A stretch of 64,000 nucleotides of DNA from Pseudo-nitzschia pungens (lineage: Eukaryota; Bacillariophyta; Bacillariophyceae; Bacillariales; Bacillariaceae), in NCBI GenBank assembly GCA_037355855.1, contig CM074760.1, positions 2,596,501-2,660,500 of the forward strand, written 5' to 3'. The translations under genes were made by a program, and so were the position numbers. A model generated the notes under the pieces. The model made no database searches, was not told where the DNA came from, and saw only the letters and a program-made list of their open reading frames with translations. Shown here in pieces: positions 10,178-22,177 of the stretch. Within the stretch, counting starts at the first letter, position 1. Each line of letters starts with the position of its first letter.

Positions 10178-13142
10178 GGGAGTCGTCACCCTTTCCAATC
10201 GACAGATCTGTTTTTTTGGGTTTTCTATCGTTTTCTGTTGTGTGAAAACCTTTGTCAAATTATCCTTTCGACGATCATCTTTAACCGAAGTCAAAAGTAT
10301 CCACATGATGATTTCCATGAGCCGAATCGACACCAATTTTTCTTTCCTTAGGATCCCACGTTCAAGAATCACGAACAATTTTGCGTTTTGCAACTTTAAA
10401 TTTTGATAAACATATTATAATAACTTCACATAATAGTAGATTATTTTCGAAAAATTATCAGCCATAGTGGATTTTTACTGTTCACCAGATTCACTCAATT
10501 GACGTCTTGCCAAAAACATATGAGGAGAAAGTTGCAACTGTAAGTACCTTGGAGAGAGAAAGAGACGACTAGACTTCGGGCAGGAATGCTGGTAGTTTTA
10601 TTTGTGGATGGGTATTTTGTTTTCTTACAACACTTCAAAATTGTACCTTAATCACAAAAGGGTCTTCTTGAAGCCAATTTAGTATACTGTTCTGATTGGA
10701 TCAATTGAGAAATTTGTCAGTCACATTTGTTGGTGAGTCAACTGACAGATGAGTTACTGAGTTGCGACATTGGTAGTGTACGACAGAAAAATTCAATCCA
10801 ATAATTGAGTTCAAGAGCCTGAACATGCAGCTACAAACAAAAAGGTACTTCCCCAGGGATCAGTAGTAGTGCACCATCATTGTGGACATGATCCTGCTGT
10901 GATCCTGCTGTTTTAAATTTTCTATTTGTTTTCTTCTACCTTTGTTGTAGGTTCTGTTTCTTGAGGACTACTGACTCCTTCCAATCAGCTTCTCCTTCCA
11001 ATCAGCTTATCTACTACTAGTACGGTACTACTATGCTGGGAAGATGGGTATTTCTGATCCCTGGTTTTTCTTCTTTCCTCATTACTAGTATCTGTGAGGA
11101 TGAGTCCCGAATAGATAGTGAATAAATACCTCACTCTTTACTAAATACATGCGATTATATCGACAGTAGAGAGCATACGTACATTTTGCAGGTTATGAGC
11201 ATCATTGACTAATTCTCATCACCTCCTCCCAACAGACTAGTCAACAACAACACAGCAGAGTGATTACTGCTTTCACCGCATCCAACGAGCTCGAATTCAG
11301 TATCAACCTTCCACAATTCCAAGTCATTCCCCGCTTTTCAACCTTCTTTGCAATAAGTAAGGTTACGGTAAGGCAGTCAAAGCCCACCATTTCCAAAATC
11401 AGTCGAGTCATTACTTGATTCAATGAAGTTAAACATTGCGTCCTACCGTAGTATTTTGAATAAGCCTTACCGGTAAATTAGGACTTACCATTTTTATTAT
11501 TACGAAGTACTCGTACTACGTATTACTTATCTCTACGTACCTTCATTACAGCAGTAAGATTAGGGTACTAATTACTGTAACTTACCGTTATTGAATACCT
11601 TCAGCGACGCCTAAAGTTTATTGGAGTTAGAGTTATTCTAAACCCATGGAAAGAAGAATTCTCTCTCCGTCTAACTTCCAGCACTACTAACGGTATGATA
11701 CTTTCACTGGCTAGCAGTGAACGAACAAAAAGTGTTCCCGAAACAATATTGTCATGTGCTGCTAAAGTCTTAGTACTAGTAGTATTATTACTAGTATATT
11801 GCGAGAAAAATAGTACTGGGGTATTACTAAAGTGTAGTAACATACGGCAAGAGTCATCATCTCGAAACAAAAACACTTCATAGTAGGAGTGATTCATTCA
11901 CCACCACCAACTTCTGAGCTAGCAGAATGAGGCAGCTTCGAGATGGAATACGAGTACGAATTCGTACTGTACCATATGTCGCAGAGGAACAAGTGTTGGC
12001 ATGATCAGTCAACCAAAAAATAATGGTTGCTGTTCTCGGTGAGATAACAATCCAAAGGGGGGAGTAAGGTTACCTTACGGTACCTTACCGTAATTACTTC
12101 TATTGATTTAGAAACGTAACCTTACTGCACAATTCATTATCGAAGTATCTTACTCGTAGGAGTAAGTTAACCTTACCCGTACAATATTACTACGTATTAT
12201 TACTGTAACATACGTAGTATATCCGTAAGGTTACGGTGATGATGATGTAATCGTGCTTTACTCACGCACTGCATCTGATGAGACAATGACTGATGAATTT
12301 GGAACGAAAAAAGAAGAACATGCGTCATACGGTGATAACTTTTTTCGTCAAACGAAAAAACTGTCCAATCATTTGAATCCATTTGATCATTGTTTTCTTC
12401 GAAGAAGAATCATCGTCATTGACGAGTCAATCTCGTCATACCTGATTTTCGCTATCTGCCGTATTTTCCGCGGTTCTATCGTTTGGTGTTGCCAAACATT
12501 TTTTTGATTCTTGGTTGGCATAAATAAGTTAAATTATTGCGAACCATGTTGGCATCTGTGTTCACTGTCACGGAACACATCACATCTCGTTTTAGAGTCA
12601 GCACTTTACGCCACAACACAACTAACTTCTCCACCGATTTTGTGGCAAAGAAAGCATTCTCTTTGCGACAAGTGATGGTTGTCTTCACCGCAGACAAGAC
12701 GTGGAAGCGCTCAAAAAGTTCTTGGGTCCTTTTCAAACGTACAATGTGAACGAGTCAGTCATTATCGCTGGTGCATGCCTGATTCAGTCCGGGCATTCTT
12801 CTTTCTCGATTCAAAACAGTTCAACGCCCAAACCAGTGGTATGACAATTAACGATACGACCAGTTTGATGGGGCAGAGAGATTCCATCATTGTTTCAATT
12901 CCTACATTCTCTTCAGTGAATCGTGATTTCGCCACGTTACGATCGGTGCGTATGCAACTAGTTTTGATTCTTTGAACGGAAACGGAGTTGCAAAATTAAT
13001 TCAACTTCGTACGTAGTAGTAGTTGAAAAAAAGCGTTCCAAGCGCTTCCCACTGATCATTCACAATCCCTTCGATGCAATATAATTTCAGTTTTCAGCAC
13101 ACAGCACAACAACAACTTTCGTCAACTTCATACACGAAAACC
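10178..13142. other. Intergenic spacer, about 3 kb
   Basis: AT-rich and without supported genes. It holds a 17-bp direct tandem duplication (10975-10991 and 10992-11008), AAGGTTA/TACCGGTAA/TACGAAGTA word clusters (11345-11375, 11460-11600, 12062-12235), and a TAG-rich patch (11765-11800). ORFs of up to 98 codons between 12200 and 12980 have no homology I recognise. Confidence 0.55.
10975..11008. repeat. Tandem 17-bp duplication
   Basis: Two exact adjacent copies of CTCCTTCCAATCAGCTT. A shorter TGATCCTGCTG duplication lies just upstream near 10890-10910. Confidence 0.9.
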
Positions 13143-14180
13143 ATGGACACAGCAACTCGCGCAGTCCCTTTTACTATTTCTAGCAGCAAGAGCCTCGTAG
13201 ATCTAAGTGAGAATCTGCGAAAAAGTTTTCTTGTGATCAACGAGGAAACTAGTAGTTTGACCCAAACAATGGTGTCCACAATGGAAGGTAGAAAATTCAT
13301 TTACCCCGCATTCGTGTCTCCCAACAATAGCAGCAATAATCTACAAGAGCATGAATCGGAGCAACTGCAAGAACAACCACAACGAAAGGACTCCTCCCCA
13401 CGCCCTCTCAAGAAACGCAGGATTGACACAGCAGCAACTTCGGTAGCTCCAGCATCAGCACCCGCATCAGCACCCGCATCAGCAGCAGCCGATGCCCTGG
13501 CAGAAAACGAAGCAGTGCTTCGACGCAAAGCATTGGCAGCCCAACTACGCGCCAATGGACTCTCTCGACGGCTTGTCCTCAAACCTTCCGCCTTCGCACG
13601 GAGTACGTTTGTCAAAAACAGTCGCAGCACAAGTCCTATCATCGATGTGCTCCCATTTAGCGATCCCACTTCGATTGACATTGAGATCCACGAAAAGTAT
13701 TCCCAGCAACTTTACAATTTCGTTCGAAAGGGAACAGACTTGGAAGGGTTCAAACGCTGTGTACGACGAGTGCAGCAGGAATACAACATTAAACAGACTG
13801 AAGACCATCCCTTCAGATGTTCCAATCGCTTTGGGGAATCACTCCTACACCTCACCTGCAGGCGTGGTCGAACGGAAATGGTGCGTTTTCTGGTAGAAGA
13901 GATGACTAACAACAACGAAGAGGAGGCACGCAGAGTGTTAACAGTTCGGGACGACTGTCTTAAAACTCCACTTCACGATGCCTGCTGGACGCCCTCTCCC
14001 AACTTTGAGTTGGTTAAACTTATCTTAAAGCACTGTCCAGAGCAGGTGTTAATGGAGGACATCAGAGGAAATACCCCTTTCGACTATGTGCGCAAAGAAG
14101 ACTACAACCTCTGGCTCAAATTCCTGTGGCATCACAAGTCCCTTCTCAGGGGGGTTTCGTCAACTGTCCCCTCAAACTAG
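13143..14180 (+). CDS. Ankyrin-repeat protein, diatom type
   Basis: Single exon. I chose ATG 13143 (ACC-ATG-G context, 345 residues); an in-frame upstream ATG at 13074 has a poor context and would add 23 residues. The N-terminal half is low complexity and includes an Ala-Pro-Ser repeat (SAPASAPASA) and a basic KKRR patch that could act in nuclear import. The C-terminal 110 residues hold two or three ankyrin-type units: FGESLLHLTCRRGRTEMVRF, then LKTPLHDACWTPSPNFELVK, then DIRGNTPFDYVRKED. The preceding FRCSNRFGESLLH segment and the D-x-x-x-x-TPLHDACW block are typical of a large family of short ankyrin proteins in diatoms whose partners are unknown. Ankyrin units mediate protein binding. Confidence 0.82.
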   Translation: MDTATRAVPFTISSSKSLVDLSENLRKSFLVINEETSSLTQTMVSTMEGRKFIYPAFVSPNNSSNNLQEHESEQLQEQPQRKDSSPRPLKKRRIDTAATSVAPASAPASAPASAAADALAENEAVLRRKALAAQLRANGLSRRLVLKPSAFARSTFVKNSRSTSPIIDVLPFSDPTSIDIEIHEKYSQQLYNFVRKGTDLEGFKRCVRRVQQEYNIKQTEDHPFRCSNRFGESLLHLTCRRGRTEMVRFLVEEMTNNNEEEARRVLTVRDDCLKTPLHDACWTPSPNFELVKLILKHCPEQVLMEDIRGNTPFDYVRKEDYNLWLKFLWHHKSLLRGVSSTVPSN

Positions 14181-16035
14181 AAAACATATTTTCTCTATCA
14201 CGATACGTGCATTAACAAAATAACTTTTGACGTCATTACACTAAGTATTCGAAAACTGCATGAGCTACGGAGTAGTTGTCCGTCTTCAAACAACTAGACC
14301 AAATATTTGCCCGGATGTTTTATGTTCTGAACAACGGCGATATTTTACTTCTTCGTTTCCATTATCTAGTTCGAGCGAAGACCCAAAGGTGAGAACTGCT
14401 TCGTTTGCGGACCGCACTTTCTTGTCTCGACAGCACAAGAAGAATTGTAAACGATGTTTGCACATCTCGTATGAATACGAGGCATTCATTTCTTCCTGAT
14501 ACTGATTAAAGCAATAGTTCTTTCCTTTTGAAGGACCGCCATCCATTCTTCGCCGTTGACAGAAAAGTTCTCTTACCTGATGGAGAGGCAAGAACGACTC
14601 AGAAACAAACTCTACCATGTGCTGGTATTTTCGCTATCCATGACTCCTGGAACTGTTTTTCGCTCTCCATGACCCCAGGGACTGGTAGGGCTACGAGTAC
14701 TTGGGGTAAGAGTTCAGTTCTTTGCTTATTTACTTAAATTAATTAAAAATAATAATAATAATCAACGATGGTGTTCAATACTCAATACCGTATGATTACT
14801 TGTAGTATGATAATTCATGATTCTAGGACGAAAGACGAATACGAAGTAAGTTAGTAACAATCTTACTGCAAGTCGTAATAAGTCGAAAAAGTAAGGTTTT
14901 AAGTCTTGCTGTAACTTACCCTAATACTTCGTATGATGTATTATCACTACACGTACAAGATACAAGTAACCTTAGTCATCTTGCTTATTCTACTAGTAAT
15001 TATTTTTTGTTCAGACTTCCGGGTTCTGTTGAATAAATTACGCACAGGTAAAAATCTTACCGTATTACTTGGAACGAATGTGGAGAAGACGGTTCAAGCA
15101 GCATCAACGACGAGAATAAAATAGGATTCCGTATTCCAAAAGTGTCCAGAACCTACAGTAACCGACAATTAAATTTCAGCATGCTCGAGAACCGAGAGTT
15201 GCATACAAGTAACCTTCCGAACCTACTCGTACTGGAATTCGATTGTGGTTCGTACAAGCAACTAGATGTGCGAAGTTAGGCGAAAAACATCTGTTTCATC
15301 AGTTCTCTGTTCTTCTTTCGCTCTACGGTAACTTACTCATCGATCAAAAATTTGCACGCACCAGTAATTATTCGAGCATGAAGCAAGCAAGATCTTACGG
15401 AAGAGAGTGTCCGTTAAAATTTTTTTTTTTTAAAGAGTTCCAGACGCTCGATTTCCTGTACGGTAACCTTATCAAACACAAGTGCTTGTAATGATTTTTA
15501 TTTTTTGTACTCGTTCCGCGCGTTGTCCAACCTTCTTTTTGCTCATTGTTGAAACAATGAACTGCTGCCGCCCAAATTGTTCCCTCGAATTCGTTTGGTT
15601 TTGGTATCTTTGAAGATCACCATCCTTTTTGTTTCCACAGCTTGTTTCTTTCTGTTCATGATATTATAAAAGCTCAATCATCCTCGACGTTCTTCTTGTT
15701 CCATGAGAATGATTCTCACTCGCAGTTCCGGCGGGGTCTCATCCCTACCGGTATGCCTCCACCGCTTCCCGTACTGTTGAACAGAACAGAACAGAATAGG
15801 TAGGATAGGATGGAATAGAATTTATCCCTCGACAGCGATAAGAAAAACGATGTTCCAAACGAGAGAAAAAGGAAGCATCCACAGGAACAAAAAACAATAG
15901 GAATAGATACGATAACATTTCGTTTCCGCCGCGTATGCAACGCGACAACAATTCCATCCGTTGTGGGGAAGAACAACACCGATACATTTTTTGTTTTCAT
16001 TGAGATCGCAAGACTCTTGTTGGTCCGAAGCAAGG
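14181..16035. other. Intergenic spacer, about 1.9 kb
   Basis: Contains AAGGTT/TACGAAGTA words (14840-14945), AT-rich simple sequence (14740-14765) and an ACAGA/TAGGA low-complexity patch (15778-15822). Small overlapping ORFs around 14260-14620 occur on both strands without distinguishing features; no gene called. Confidence 0.55.
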
Positions 16036-17289
16036 ATGGTTCACAGTAGTGCGCCGCAAAATCGAACCGTTCGGCACCCGAGTGAGAAAGAAGATAGCCT
16101 CGCCGAACTCTCGGTAGCTGCCATCACCCGTGCAGGGGGGTCCAAAAGCGAATCGTGTGCAATCCTTGTTGACAGTGATGCATCCCACCAAGCACGCTTC
16201 CAGCAAAGTTCAGAGGACTACCACAACTGCTACGGATATGAATATGAATATAAATGTGAATACGACTACGATAGTGAGGACGAGGATGAGGACGAAGATG
16301 AGGATACAAACGTACTCGACGTTACCATTCGCTCTACGATACAACAGCAGGTTGGAGCCGAATTCATCCCACCCAAGGAAGATTGCTGCAAAATGATCGA
16401 TCGATTCCAAGACGAGTTCGAATCCGAACTACAATCCAAGCAGGAGACACGCATCGCAACGCGGACCAAACAACGGGTGGATCACTGGTCTTGCAGCACA
16501 CCATACAAATTCACGTCAGCAAATACAGGACTCTCTCCCATTGCCGAACGGAGGGTGACCTTTGCGGGTAAGGTGATTCTTCGAGATAGTGGAAGAGCCT
16601 CTCGCGTATGGTTTGAGGATGCGGTGCGGGTGTCCCCTATTCCACACGTCAGTAACTACAGCCCCGAAGACAAGCGCATCCTGTGGTATTCCAGGGACGA
16701 GCTGTCGAGCATCCGGCGCGGTTGCGTCCAAGCCGCGCAAAAACTAATGCACCACCCCGAATGGTACTGTCCACACGTGTTTCGGGGCCTCGAAAGTCTG
16801 TTCGACGAGATCCTCTGGATGACCAACCGCCAATATGTTCACTCCACGTGCCGGAGCCGTCGATGGGATGCAGTGACGGCCGTTTTGGAAGAACAACACC
16901 GGCAGCGGTGCTCGCAATCGAAATCACACTCGCACTCGCATGCCGTGAACCAACGCCATGGCGGAAGGACTGCGGTGAACCCCGTACGACTGCGCCGGGC
17001 CTACATTACACGAGGAAAGACGAACCATAGCCAATCGGTTGCGCATGAGCTGGCGAAAGAAGACGAGCGTTACGCCAGAGACTGCTGGATGGTTACCAAA
17101 GCTACTGGAGGCGACTCGTGGGAACCTTACTGCAAAGAAGAGGACGACTGCGAAGACGAGGGGCAAGAGATAGAATGTCACAACCGAAGTGTGTGTCGTG
17201 CTCCGTCCGTTTTGCAGAAAATGCTTGCACTGTTCTCGGAACTTCGGCACGGAGACATTTTCCTCGGTATCGGAGATGCGTGTGTTTAG
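16036..17289 (+). CDS. Diatom-specific hypothetical protein with WYSR / RGLE domain
   Basis: Single exon, 417 residues, from ATG 16036 (the frame is open upstream to 15961 but only with TTG). Residues about 75-95 form a Tyr/Glu run followed by an Asp/Glu tract (EDEDEDEDED). The recognisable part is residues about 195-300: E/D-A-V-R-V-S-P-I-P-H, then ILWYSRDELSSIRRGC, then FRGLESL, ending with W-D-A-V-T-A-V-L-E-E-Q. This order (V-x-V, WYS, I-[RK]-x-x-C, RGLE, AVLxEQ) recurs in many diatom proteins of unknown function. A His/Ser-rich run (SHSHSHAVN) follows. There is no signal peptide or membrane segment. Probably cytosolic or nuclear; role unknown. Confidence 0.75.
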   Translation: MVHSSAPQNRTVRHPSEKEDSLAELSVAAITRAGGSKSESCAILVDSDASHQARFQQSSEDYHNCYGYEYEYKCEYDYDSEDEDEDEDEDTNVLDVTIRSTIQQQVGAEFIPPKEDCCKMIDRFQDEFESELQSKQETRIATRTKQRVDHWSCSTPYKFTSANTGLSPIAERRVTFAGKVILRDSGRASRVWFEDAVRVSPIPHVSNYSPEDKRILWYSRDELSSIRRGCVQAAQKLMHHPEWYCPHVFRGLESLFDEILWMTNRQYVHSTCRSRRWDAVTAVLEEQHRQRCSQSKSHSHSHAVNQRHGGRTAVNPVRLRRAYITRGKTNHSQSVAHELAKEDERYARDCWMVTKATGGDSWEPYCKEEDDCEDEGQEIECHNRSVCRAPSVLQKMLALFSELRHGDIFLGIGDACV

Positions 17290-18521
17290 GGCGGAGTCCT
17301 CATTTTCTATTCACCATGCCGTGTGCGATTGGTAGAATTGTACATAACATCGTATAAACAACACAACACAACACAGCACAAAATAGTACGTAGTACCAAT
17401 TTGACACGCGCCATGATGCCATACTACTATGCTTTTAGAGTAGACAGGCATCATCCTTCTCTTCCACAAGAACATTGCAGATTGTTTTCATGTACAGTTT
17501 TGTTTACGTGGACTCGTGTATAGCTACTCTATCCAGCAGCACTACTAGTACTAATAGTAGTACCCCAAGGTAGTAATATTTTTTCGGATGTTGTCCTATT
17601 GAATACAGTACACGTATTGTACTTGGCAGAAAATGAGGACTACAGCAATGTTCATCATCCTCCCAGCTTTGTCAAATCTCCGACAACGCAAGCGAAGATG
17701 AGCAACACATTCATGATTTGCTGGTGGGAATACGTCGAATTCTTCCTCTTCGCAAGCGCCCACGGTGCACAGAAGGCGTTGTACGTAAGTTACTCTCGCT
17801 TTCATTTTTTTACAGTACGGTAAGAACTTCTGTTCGTGGAGTTACGATTGCAGTAACCTTACCGGTATCTAAACTTCAATGCCCGGTTAGTCTTCAATTC
17901 ATTATTTGTCTCGGCAAATTATTTCAAATAGATTTTCGTTGACTAGAGCCCCCTCGACATAGGGAACACTTCTCTCGTCTCGTTTTTCCTCTAAAGTAAC
18001 CTTAACAATCACACTTCCCCGAATTAGATAATATGTTTGGAAAGAATGATAAGCGGCGAAAAGCAAAAGTGAAACAACCCTAATTATTCCAAAGAGGATG
18101 TTTTTTTAAGTCACACAATGTGATCCAACACGACGTTTACTTAAATATCTTGAATTGCGCCGAACTCAATAGTCATTCTTGTGATGTCCGATTTAATCCC
18201 TCTTTTGGATAGTTTGTCAAAAGTCAAAATTTACAACCGAAAAAAATGTACCGAACCTTCTTCATGCTCTCTCATTTTTTTACTTAGTCCTTCATCTTAC
18301 GGCCTCCTTGCGCATTTCATTCATCGACATCAAGGGGCCCAGATTGTCAGGTTGTTTTGATGTGGTAACTTAATCGAAAAAGCAACCAAGCGGTGTGGAA
18401 CAAAAAAAGTCGTTCAACACAGACTGGGAACACAAAATTATTGCCTACTCTACATCTCAAATTGTCAATGATCAACGTCAAAATCCTTTCCATCACTAAC
18501 CGCACTTGACTAGCTTCATCC
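17290..18521. other. Intergenic spacer
   Basis: Contains a TAGTACTAATAGTAG patch (17545-17570), an AGTAACCTTACCGGTA word (17850-17866) and AT-rich DNA upstream of the next gene. No coding signal supported. Confidence 0.55.
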
Positions 18522-20667
18522 ATGTTGTATATGATTTCCTTTTTTGCCACCCTCGTTGTTATTCAACGGTTTGCAGGCGTCTTCGTAAATAGCCAATCTT
18601 TGGCGTCTAAGTGGGATCTTCAAGAACCTGTATACTCTTTTGTCGACGATACAAACACCTTCACATTCACGTATGCTGTCGACAATTCCATCTCGCAAGC
18701 CAATACAGCAGTGGAATTTTTCGAGAAGGGGTGCCGCGAAGAGGGAAATCAATTGTTTGAAGCAGATGGCATTGTGGATATCACTACAGGAGTCGATGCT
18801 GCAGGCCAAGCAACTCTGACCTTCAGTCTCAAACCAATCATCCTCAAAGAAAATGCTAACGTATTTACATCAATACCGGAAGATACAAAGGCCACAGCGG
18901 AATTCTGCACACGCTTCATGCTACAGACCGATGATGGATTGATCGAAGTTAACTATCTCGAATCCATTGTCACGCTCATTTTCAGCTTGACAGCTGGTTT
19001 TGAACTAGAAGGTTTCACTGTGACGTCGAATGAGAGAAAACGCAGTGGTGCGGACGCTAACACAGGTTATGGCGTCGAAGCATACTTGTGTGATCCCCTT
19101 TATCCCGATCTTCCGTTGATGTCATCAAGCTATGTGCAAGGTTCAGTAATATCTGTTTGCGTTACTCCAGATCAAGACGCGCTCGATGATGGGCTCTTTA
19201 TGAGATCGATCGACGAGTTCCAATGGGCGAAAGATTTCATCGAGCAACCAGCCATCTCGGCCGGTGCTGTTGCTTCTAACCAGCTTACCAGTTTAGAATG
19301 CACAGAACTTTCTCTCCATTGCACATTTTCTTCTATATTATACGCAGACTTTTACCTGCCCCCGACAAATCCACCAACAAGTCCCCCAAGTATCGCGCAT
19401 TCGGATTCCCCGACGGGACTCGCGACTTCCGTCACTTATTCCACTCCAACTTCCACTCCAAGATCCTCTCCTCCGACATCCTATGCCACTCAAAGTGCAT
19501 GTGAAGAAACTTCGCAACAGATCGAGACACATTTGGACTTTTTCCAAGCAACAGTCAAAAGAGCCGATATACACTTAAATCCAGATGGGGAACTCCGCTA
19601 CGGTGATATCGGAATCATTAGTGGCCAAGAAGTCGATTTGCTAATCACTGCAACAAACAACTATTCTCAACCCAGTTACGGTGGGGATGGGAAAGATCCC
19701 ACTGAAACCTTCGGAGAACTCTCAGTGATGTCTGTTCAAGGCGATCCAGAAGCAGGAGAAGGTGATTTTCAAGTTTGTTTTGTCGAACCTGACACAACCA
19801 CGAAGGTCACAGCCAATTCGTTTCAATGGTAAGCTAATGACATTATGGTTGATTCGACGCTAATGTTACATGACAGCTCGCTATTCTAAACGTCGCTCTG
19901 TTTACATTCATCTTTTTTTTTTTTTTAACAGGTCCATTTTTGACCTCGACAATGCAATTGGTGTATATGCAATTCATGAGAGAGTGATGATAAACCTATC
20001 TCAGACACAAAGTTACAGTCTGTGGCCCAACGCAGACGAGACAGAGTTGTCTCAGTATTGTGAAAATGGCTCGCCACTACCATGTGATGAAGGTGTACGA
20101 ACGATCTTTAAAGCGAATGCCGAAGGGGTTGGCAAAGACAATCCGACGAATCCCAATTCTCTGACAGACGAACAGAAGAAGAGAAGCGTCGTGTTTACAT
20201 TCGTGAATACTTCCTGTTTTAATTTCACCTTCTCTGTGTATTGTCCGTTCGAGCCAGAAACGGAATGCTCAAAATATATCGGTAGGAGACTCCTCTTTTC
20301 TGGAGGTGCAGATCAAATCTTTCAGGAAGGCCAGACCAACTGCGAGCCAACTCGACGCAATCTTGAAGAATTTCCTGGCGCGGACCGCAATCTGTTGCTG
20401 ACACAGGAAGGGATAGAAGATGCTCTGGTCGCGGGAACTGGTTCGGCAACTTTGATGTTTGACACCGGACGAAGGCTTTTGAACAATAGACGAAGACTAC
20501 AGACTGATGACAGCCCGAAGACTGAAATGGAACTGCTTGTCAATATTAAAACGTCAGACAATGGCTATGGTCGTCTTCAAACATCTGGAGGTCCATCTGC
20601 CTGGGGGTCGCCCGCAATGGCAGTTAAGAGTCTTTTTATTTTCGCCGTTTCTTTCCTTTGGATCTAG
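18522..20667 (+). CDS. Secreted, possibly GPI-anchored diatom surface protein
   Basis: Two exons, 18522-19828 and 19932-20667, joined across a 103-nt intron (donor ATG|GTAAGC, T-rich acceptor TTAACAG|GTCC, phase 2), giving 680 residues. Residues 1-25 are a signal peptide. The ectodomain is beta-rich, with sparse conserved cysteines and the block IEVNYLESIVTLIFSLTAGF, then YGVEAYLCD and VISVCVTPD; I recognise this type as a multi-copy secreted family in diatoms with no known function. A Pro/Ser/Thr linker (about residues 285-325) follows. After the splice there are further Cys-containing segments, several R-R-L and R-R-R sites that look like processing sites, and a hydrophobic C-terminus (LFIFAVSFLWI) after a small-residue stretch (GGPSAWGS), as in GPI signals. 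Likely cell-surface or wall-associated. Confidence 0.8.
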
Positions 20668-22177
20668 TGAACAGAGGAAAAGCTGGAGAGCTATCAAATC
20701 GACTGAGATGATCCAGATACCTGACGACTAGCACTATAATGGGCTACCGGACTATTGGACAGTCGAAAGAATGTGAAGAACAATGGGATCTATAAACACA
20801 AGATCAATGATCTAAGAAGGACGACTTGTTCAAATTCATAGGGATACATGTACATACACATATTTCACGTTTGCTATCATTAATAATAACTATTTGAAAC
20901 ATCATTTCCTCCTTCAATCTGCACAGATCTATATTGTTCCATGTCGGGAGTGAACTATCAGGATGCTAAGCGTCCGGTCGTGTCGTGTTACAAACTCATG
21001 AGGTTGAGTGTGTTAGAAACAGATGGTGAGGAGGACTTCTACAAGAAATATTATTTCACATGATTTTGAAAAACGCAACATGGCGCAGCACCAAAAGAAG
21101 AGACAACGAGCACTTACAAGAAGACCGCGAGGAACAATGTGGAAGGTGGTACTCTGAAGAAGTATCATGTTCGTTGCGGAACAGATTTCAATTATTCTTC
21201 ACTTGAACTGGACGGTAGGCAAGAAGACCGCGAGGAGGAACAAGAATGTGGAATGTGTGTTTGTACCAGTTTCAAGTTGTAGTACAGTACTAGTACTTAG
21301 TACTCTGAAGAATTATCATCTCCTTTGGGGAGTAGATTTGAATTACTGTATTCCGAAGTGCACGAACTGGACGGTAGGCGTTGTAGACTGCTGCTGGGCT
21401 TCGGCTTTTCTATCATTATTTTGAGATTCATCTAGTTTCATGCGGTCCTGCAAAGGCACACTATGTGTCATAATTTTTTTAATTGTACATTGGTTAACAT
21501 TAGTCGAACCACGCATCCATTGTTTCAAGAAGCACAAGCCAGGGTCGACGATCTGTTATCGTTATTTTTTTCATGCCACTTAGTTTTTGATTGACTTGAA
21601 ATGGACTTTTTTTTCTGTTCTTGTGGTTAGGGCATGTAGGATCAAGCAAATCAACCGGAATGAGTAGATAATTTTGTCGAACTTGAAGTCCAAAAGTTGG
21701 ATCGATTCATTGTCGAACGGTCACGATCATTTTGTTCCTTCTAGATAATCATCAATCCAATCGCAAAAGGATTGACATTTACATTGCTTACAAAGTAAAA
21801 CCCAGATGGAGCAACAAACCGTACTAGTATCGTTTTCGATCAGATGCCGTCCTCTGCACGATTCCTGGGAATGGAACGAGCAGAATCGAATCCGAAACCC
21901 ACTGCGGTCTTCCATAATCCACAATAATAGCGCAATACAGAGTAGCTCGTTAGCCTATAAATTGCAGTCACTCGATAGTAGGTTTCGATCGAAGCGCTTT
22001 GTCTCATCAACGAAGCAGCGTGCTATCTCTTTCTGTCTCATCAAGTCCAAAATTCAATGTTATCAAAAGAGTGTTTAGCAATCCACTATCTATCTACATC
22101 CGGCGCGGCATTATGTGTTCGTATCGTGTACCTCGAGGTTGATTTTGTTTCTCCCATAGTCCGTGCGCACCAACGTT
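20668..22177. other. Intergenic spacer between convergent genes
   Basis: The main structure is the imperfect tandem duplication at 21118-21379, described separately. Otherwise AT-rich with no supported gene. Confidence 0.6.
21118..21379. repeat. Imperfect tandem duplication with an internal insertion
   Basis: Copy 1 (21118-21220) and copy 2 (21221-21379) both start AAGAAGACCGCGAGGA, share a middle block TACTCTGAAGAA-TATCAT and both end ACTGGACGGTAGGC. Copy 2 is longer mainly because of extra sequence around 21250-21300 that contains TAGTACTAGTACTTAGTA. Confidence 0.85.

Noticed and set aside
14286..14618. 110-codon minus-strand ORF overlapping a plus-strand ORF
   Set aside because: No recognisable domain; overlapping frames on both strands suggest chance.
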